Assembly: GCA_006937955.1 (NCBI GenBank)
Contig: SSNP01000051.1
Coordinates: forward strand, 1,470,750 to 1,534,749
Reading direction: 5' to 3'
Length of the DNA: 64,000 bases
From: Pachypanchax playfairii
Lineage: Eukaryota > Chordata > Actinopteri > Cyprinodontiformes > Aplocheilidae
Position numbers and translations under genes: made by a program. The notes under the pieces were generated by a model. That model had not been told where the DNA came from and made no database searches. It worked only from the letters and a program-made list of their open reading frames with translations. Below are positions 59,484 to 64,000 of this stretch, in pieces. Position 1 is the first letter of the stretch; the number at the start of each line of letters is the position of its first letter.

Positions 59484-60794
59484 ATGGCTCAGAACCAGGT
59501 GATCTTGCAGTTCCGTTTTGCCACATTTGGGGACTCGATGCTGCAGAAGATGAACCTTCTCCGACATCAGAGACGCTTCTGTGACGTCACTGTGCGGATA
59601 AACCAGCTGGATGTTCCTGGTCACAAGGTGGTGTTTGCTGCTGGCTCATCCTTCTTGAGGGACCAGTTCATTCTTCAACAAGACTCAAAGGAGGTCCAGA
59701 TCTCCATGATGCAGGAAGCTGAAGTTGGTCGACAGCTGCTGCTGTCCTGCTACACAGGTCAGTTAGAGTTTCCTGAGCTGGAGCTCGTTCATTACCTGAC
59801 TGTGGCTAGTTTCCTCCAAATGGGCCATATTGTGGAGCAGTGTACTCAAGCCCTCAACAAGTTCATCAAACCTCAGGCTTCACGCCAGCTAGAGGTGGAC
59901 GTGGACATGAGGAGGGACAAGAGGGATGAAAGTTTATCCTCCCAGATGCAGAGAGATCATGAGCGCTCTCAGATTCATGAGGGCGAGCTGGATGAGGATG
60001 AGGTGGTGTTGGGTCAAGTTGAAGGAGGCAATAATGGTGACAGTGATGATGATGACGATGATGATGATGTGATAATACAACCCAAAAGCCCTGTCCAGAT
60101 TTTGAGGAAGCGTCCAAGGCAGGGTATAGTGGAAAGTGACATCACCATAGTAAAAGTCGAGTCTGTGTGTGATGCAGCGGAACCTTCTATCACCGGACAC
60201 TTTTCTGCCAGTCCTCCTACTGCGCTGCACTCGCCTGAGCCCCAGCATTCACTTATCAACTCCACAGTGGACAGTCGTGGCAGTGAGATAGCTGTTCCTC
60301 CTGGCGTGGCTGGATATCCTCTCAGTCCTCCTCCCTCGTCCCCCCCTGCAGAGAAACACACTGGACACCAGAGGAACTATGACAAACCCCTGCAGTGGTA
60401 CCACCAGTGTCCCAAGTGTGCTCGGGTCTTCCGCCAGTTGGAGAACTACGCCAACCACCTAAAGATGCACAAACTGTTTATGTGTCTCCTCTGCGGCAAG
60501 ACCTTTACGCAAAAAGGCAACCTGCACCGACACATGCGCGTGCACGCCGGCATCAAGCCCTTTCAGTGTAAAATCTGCGGCAAGACTTTCACCCAGAAGT
60601 GTTCACTGTTAGATCACCTAAACCTGCACAGTGGAGATAAGCCACATCGCTGTAACTACTGTGACATGGTGTTCGCTCACAAGCCGGTACTGCGCAAGCA
60701 CCTCAAACAAATCCACGGCAAGAACAGCTTTGAAAATGCAAATGAAGGCAGCCTGCACGAGGGGGGCCTGGAGTTTGATTTTGGACAAATATAA
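59484..60794 (+). CDS. zbtb26: Zinc finger and BTB domain-containing protein 26
   Basis: Nuclear BTB-zinc finger protein, probably a transcriptional regulator. A single coding exon of 436 aa; ATG in a near-ideal context (GCCATGG). The BTB/POZ domain covers about residues 10-130 (FGDSMLQKMNLLRHQRRFCD, then HKVVFAAGSSFLRDQFIL, then LLSCYTGQLEFPELELVHYL). A disordered middle holds an Asp run (186-196), IVKVES and TALHSPEPQHSLINSTVDSR, which I recall as nearly the same in human ZBTB26. Four C2H2 fingers start at C309 (CPKCARVFRQLENYANHLKMH region), C334, C362 and C390, joined in part by KPFQC/KPHRC linkers. Length is close to the human protein (about 441 aa). Downstream lie MITE and X-box-like repeats. 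Confidence 0.95.
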   Translation: MAQNQVILQFRFATFGDSMLQKMNLLRHQRRFCDVTVRINQLDVPGHKVVFAAGSSFLRDQFILQQDSKEVQISMMQEAEVGRQLLLSCYTGQLEFPELELVHYLTVASFLQMGHIVEQCTQALNKFIKPQASRQLEVDVDMRRDKRDESLSSQMQRDHERSQIHEGELDEDEVVLGQVEGGNNGDSDDDDDDDDVIIQPKSPVQILRKRPRQGIVESDITIVKVESVCDAAEPSITGHFSASPPTALHSPEPQHSLINSTVDSRGSEIAVPPGVAGYPLSPPPSSPPAEKHTGHQRNYDKPLQWYHQCPKCARVFRQLENYANHLKMHKLFMCLLCGKTFTQKGNLHRHMRVHAGIKPFQCKICGKTFTQKCSLLDHLNLHSGDKPHRCNYCDMVFAHKPVLRKHLKQIHGKNSFENANEGSLHEGGLEFDFGQI

Positions 60795-61260
60795 ACATAT
60801 TAATTTAAAATCATTTGTATGTGAGACGAGAGCATCATTTACTGACTTCAGATCTGCCTCTTGCCCACGGACTGATGGTGACGGATACCAGCTCCCCGCG
60901 ACCCTGAACAGGAAAAGCAGGTCTAGATAAGGACCGACTGATGATCTGCACTTCATTGTAGCCTCATTACTGTGGACTTGTGTTTAATGTGTACAATACA
61001 GTGTAGATGCCTTTGTGTCATACTTGAAGATTCATCACTGAAAGATAAAACATACTGACTGAACACTAGTAGATTTTACTAATGAACTAGAAACTGCCGC
61101 TGTGTGCAGAATCACACAGAATCAGAAGGGTTCATTCATCCAACAGTGAGCATGTGTGACAGGTGCTGGAGATGGAATGAAAAGGCTAAAAGGTTGAAAT
61201 GTTGGAGAAACGTGATGATGATTTCAGAGTTTATTCCATAGGATAATAACAGGCAGGAGG
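60795..61260 (+). other. zbtb26: Probable zbtb26 3' UTR
   Basis: Non-coding sequence after the stop. No canonical AATAAA occurs in the first 450 bp, so the true 3' end may lie further on (an AATAAA occurs within GGAAAATAAAACATC at about 63096). Confidence 0.4.
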
Positions 61261-61269
61261 TTTAAATGG

Positions 61270-62910
61270 ATTCCTTTGCCATGTTAACCCAAAATTGTAT
61301 CAGAATCAAGCGTTATTGCCAAGTATCATTTGCGTAATACAAGGAATTTTACTTGGGAGAGAAGCATAGGCACGTTTCCTTCAGGCTGCCATTTATCTTG
61401 TGTGCCGTGGTGGAGATAGGAATGTTAAGACAGGGAGAAACTACAGGAGGATAAAGGATGTGCACATTCTTCACTTCTCCTGGTCAACCCGATCAATTTG
61501 ATGTATCACATGTGCACACAGGGTCCACAGTGTCTGCTGTGAGCTCATTTGTTGCGTTGATGGTGTTGCCATGGTGATATGGTAGTAGCTACTTAAAATT
61601 TGCTTCAGTATGTTATAGTCCAACATCTATTAAACAAGTGATATCTGTAGGTCAGAATGTGTTCACAAATTAATGTCTCAAAGTGTCCAGTTTGAGGGAT
61701 AATCTGAGATATTTAAAGAGGCTATTTCACACAAATTTCATGACTTTGTGGTTATTTCTTAAATATTAACCTGTAATATGAAACATTTTATATCTAAAAA
61801 ACATCAGGAAACACTGATTAACAGACCTTTCTATCTATCTGCGTCAAAATTCGTCTGGGTCCGTCGGGCTTCGGGCTGCAACTCATTAATATTCATTATT
61901 CGAATTCGACTCAGATTGGCTAACAAACTAGCCTATGAGAGCAAGACTGGCCACGTACTCTCATCCTGTTTACTACGTCTTATGCTACAGCTTTTAGCTA
62001 GCAGCATGCTAGGCGTGGTTTCAACATAGGAGCTGATGAATACTAACGAACAAAGGAGTTGTGACGAAACAGATACAGGCCGTTCGAACTCGGGAGAAAT
62101 CGGGTTTTAGTGCCACCCGCGTAGTTTGAGAGATTAAAACTGAAAGAGAAGTTATTGACCTGTTTTCACACCCACTATGAAGGTAAGAACACCTGTGGAG
62201 CTAAAATATTCAACAGAAAAAACGTTTTTAATGGAAGGACCTCTTTAACGGGAAGGGCATGGGTTTTGTGTATTCCGCTGCCATGGTAACCCAATGTTAC
62301 AAAACCATGATGGAGTACTTCTGACGAACAACACGATCAGTTTGATGTGACATACATGGATTATGTCTGACAGATAGTGATGGAGAGCGTCTTTGGTGGT
62401 GTTTTTGGCAAGCTGCATTGCCATGGTAACCAAAACCTTCACATAAACACCATAGTTCATTTCTCATGGCCAAACTCATCGATTGATGTGTCACAGGCCG
62501 TACGGTTTGTCCTGTGCGTGAAACGGGTGCTTCTGATGGTGAAAGGTTTTGCCATGGTCACATGGTTTGTGTTTTGTAGGAGATATTTAAATCTGTGATA
62601 AGAGGTTTGTCTTGTAAACAGATAAAGACTAAAATGGCATCCATAAGTCAAAGTATGCTCGGCACTTTCTAGAAAAAGGTCACGTTTTCATCCTGTTTTG
62701 GAGCGTTTTACATTCATTTTCAATGAATGGCGCGTTTGTTCCCATGGCAACTCGGAATGCCACAAAACTTTGATTGTGCACATCTGGTCTCCAACCCTGC
62801 CAGTTTGATGTATCATACACATAAAAACATCTTGCTGTTTGGGCTGGGTGACTTTTCGGGGACGGTTTTTGGTGTGCTGCATTGCCACGGTAATATGGAT
62901 CACCAATAAA
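61270..62910. repeat. Diverged tandem repeat with X-box-like GCCATGGTAAC dyads, downstream of zbtb26
   Basis: Seven GCCATGGTAAC-like sites (about 61276, 61565, 62277, 62417, 62550, 62738 and 62881) alternate with four copies of a TTTGATGTRWCA core (about 61498, 62341, 62483 and 62803). Repeat length is about 150-320 bp once the inserted MITE (61713-62248) is removed. Copies are clearly related but diverged (for example TTGGTGGTGTTTTTGGCAAG versus GGTTTTTGGTGTGCTGCATT). No coding frame is conserved between copies. Confidence 0.65.
61713..62248. mobile_element. TTAA-flanked MITE (family A), second copy
   Basis: TTAA at 61713-61716 followed by AGAGGCTATTTCACACAA. The right end GGAAGGACCTCT is followed by TTAA at 62245-62248. 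High identity to 35156-35686 over nearly the full length, so the two copies are fairly recent. It interrupts the X-box-like repeat. Confidence 0.85.
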
Positions 62911-63527
62911 AGTAATTCCAATCGTACCGGATGATCTGATGTATGATTTGTTGTTTGTGCGTCGCTCTGTTCGGGTCACATTAATGTCTAAGGTAGAATA
63001 ATAAATCTGTTTAAACAGTTAAAGGTGTAGAATAAGATGTCTGTCATTCATCATGGCGGTTTCTGATCATCCTGACGCTGTGTGCTGTCATTTGGAAAAT
63101 AAAACATCTGTTTGTATATTGTGTATAAGATCAGCTGTAGCCTTTTCTTCATACTTTGTGTAGATTTATACAAGAAGAACTTTGTTAGTAAAAAGAAACT
63201 TGAAAGAAATTGAGTATAAAACTATTTTAATGGAGGTGTTTTATTGTTGGGATAATGGGACGTCTGTATGACCTAAACTGTTGGTTTTATATAAACTTTA
63301 TATTAGAGGTACGTGTTTGTCTTATGTTCTTGGAATTCCGTGCTCTAAATGAAATAAAAAACATAATTACATGTTGCTCCACGTTGTTTTAAGCCTGTTC
63401 ATTTCTCTTTCTTTCCGTATCTGAAGGCAGAATGTAAATGTGTGGCGAGTTGTTTAAACAAAGGTCTCGTCCTGTCTGCTGCCGTTTGTCCAAAAGCAAA
63501 CAGGTTCATCCCCGTGTCATGCTCCAT
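62911..63527. other. Intergenic, no feature recognised
   Basis: AT-rich. Contains an AATAAA at about 63096 that could serve zbtb26. No exon-like or repeat signal otherwise. Confidence 0.4.
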
Positions 63528-63730
63528 TAAAGGTGATATACTTGATTTCAGATTGCTTAGCTTAGACTGTCAACAAAGTCACAGAACTGCAGACCAGTGT
63601 CTTGCACTCAGTCATCTTCTGGGGCTACGCGTGTTTCCAAACCTGGGTGGGCGTGGCTTAGGAATTCTACCCGACGGGAGGGGCTGAGAGTTCTGTGACT
63701 TTGTTTACATTTGTTGACATTCTAAGCTTT
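63528..63730. mobile_element. TTAA-starting foldback-like repeat
   Basis: TTAAAGGTGATATACTTGAT at the left resembles the start of the 32355 element. Inside, CTTAGACTGTCAACA plus AAGTCACAGAAC (about 63558-63585) is repeated inverted at the right (GTTCTGTGACTTTG, then TGTTGACATTCTAAG, about 63690-63727), giving a long imperfect hairpin. The matching right TTAA end was not found. Confidence 0.4.
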
Positions 63731-63879
63731 GTCATTTTTTTGCAACTTGTTATGATGCGTAACCGTAGCAACGGGGAAGAAAGAGTAGCTAATGGACATT
63801 TCTAAGTAATGTAAGTAATTCTAAATAATACTTAAACTGATACCCCTAACCACGAAATCCCTGAGTGTAAAAGAAGACA

Positions 63880-64000
63880 TGGATGCAGAGTGAGGAGAGA
63901 GAAAGAGGAAGTTTAAACCGTCTCTTCACCTGTTGGGGGCGGAGCATCAGAGCATGTGATGTGAAGATACTGAACAAACTGAAGAATGCTGGTTCTGTTC
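63880..64000 (+). mobile_element. LINE reverse transcriptase fragment, cut by the window edge
   Basis: Near-complement of 38680-38790: GTTGGGGGCGGAGCATCAGA, then CTGAACAAACTGAAGAATGC and GCTGGTTCTGTTC. + strand, same jockey/CR1/L2-like family as the copies at 5570 and 36600. Confidence 0.7.

Noticed and set aside
59866..60361. Minus strand frames opposite zbtb26
   Set aside because: They are shadows of the conserved zbtb26 coding strand, with Ser/His runs caused by the Asp codon repeat.

Overview
The window is nuclear DNA from a ray-finned fish, probably a percomorph teleost. It holds intron-split vertebrate genes, all on the + strand and separated by short introns and intergenic gaps. The repeats are typical of teleosts: Tc1-like, hAT and Harbinger DNA elements, TTAA-flanked MITEs, tRNA-derived SINEs, and two families of non-LTR retrotransposon. 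Nothing is prokaryotic or organellar.

Gene order, left to right: the 3' half of smad2 (MH2 domain and C-terminal SSMS, 393-3315, with a long 3' UTR); a complete ier3ip1 (7282-8323, 82 aa); a hotdog/MaoC-like gene that appears to have lost its central exon (8664-10950); an unrecognised exon encoding an acidic protein with a cysteine-rich CaaX-type tail, perhaps paralemmin-like (33964-34637); a complete 18-exon susd1-like gene (42893-57434, 860 aa: signal peptide, three EGF-like modules, seven sushi modules, an FN3-like region, one TM helix); and zbtb26 (59484-60794, BTB plus four C2H2 fingers). From memory, SMAD2 and IER3IP1 lie on human 18q21 while SUSD1 and ZBTB26 lie on human 9q31-33, so the window joins two human synteny blocks. 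The join falls inside or beside the repeat-rich middle. These genes do not form an operon or a shared pathway.

Between the genes the window is dominated by tandem repeats. A 22-bp minisatellite runs from about 14252 to 30117 (about 14.7 kb, roughly 660 units) with internal higher-order blocks. It is split by a 1.19-kb hAT-type element flanked by a perfect 8-bp target duplication made of array sequence. A second array (36655-38609, about 54 copies of 36 bp) is a short piece of a LINE reverse-transcriptase C-terminus amplified in place, so each unit equals 12 codons. A third (40056-42110) is six near-identical copies of a roughly 290-bp unit plus a (TG)n tract. A 20-bp x 9 array lies in susd1 intron 2.

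Most notable points: (1) a fragment of a CDKN1-family CDK-inhibitor (CDI) coding region, with a frameshift, sitting inside a MITE-like repeat in susd1 intron 14; (2) a LINE-derived, codon-multiple minisatellite; (3) the very long 22-bp array cut by a hAT element; (4) nested elements in susd1 introns (Harbinger with a Myb/SANT-like ORF inside a hAT; one inverted-repeat element inside a TTAA element); (5) the hotdog gene missing its core; (6) reiterated RFX X-box-like dyads downstream of zbtb26. All calls come from reading the sequence. No alignment or database search was run.
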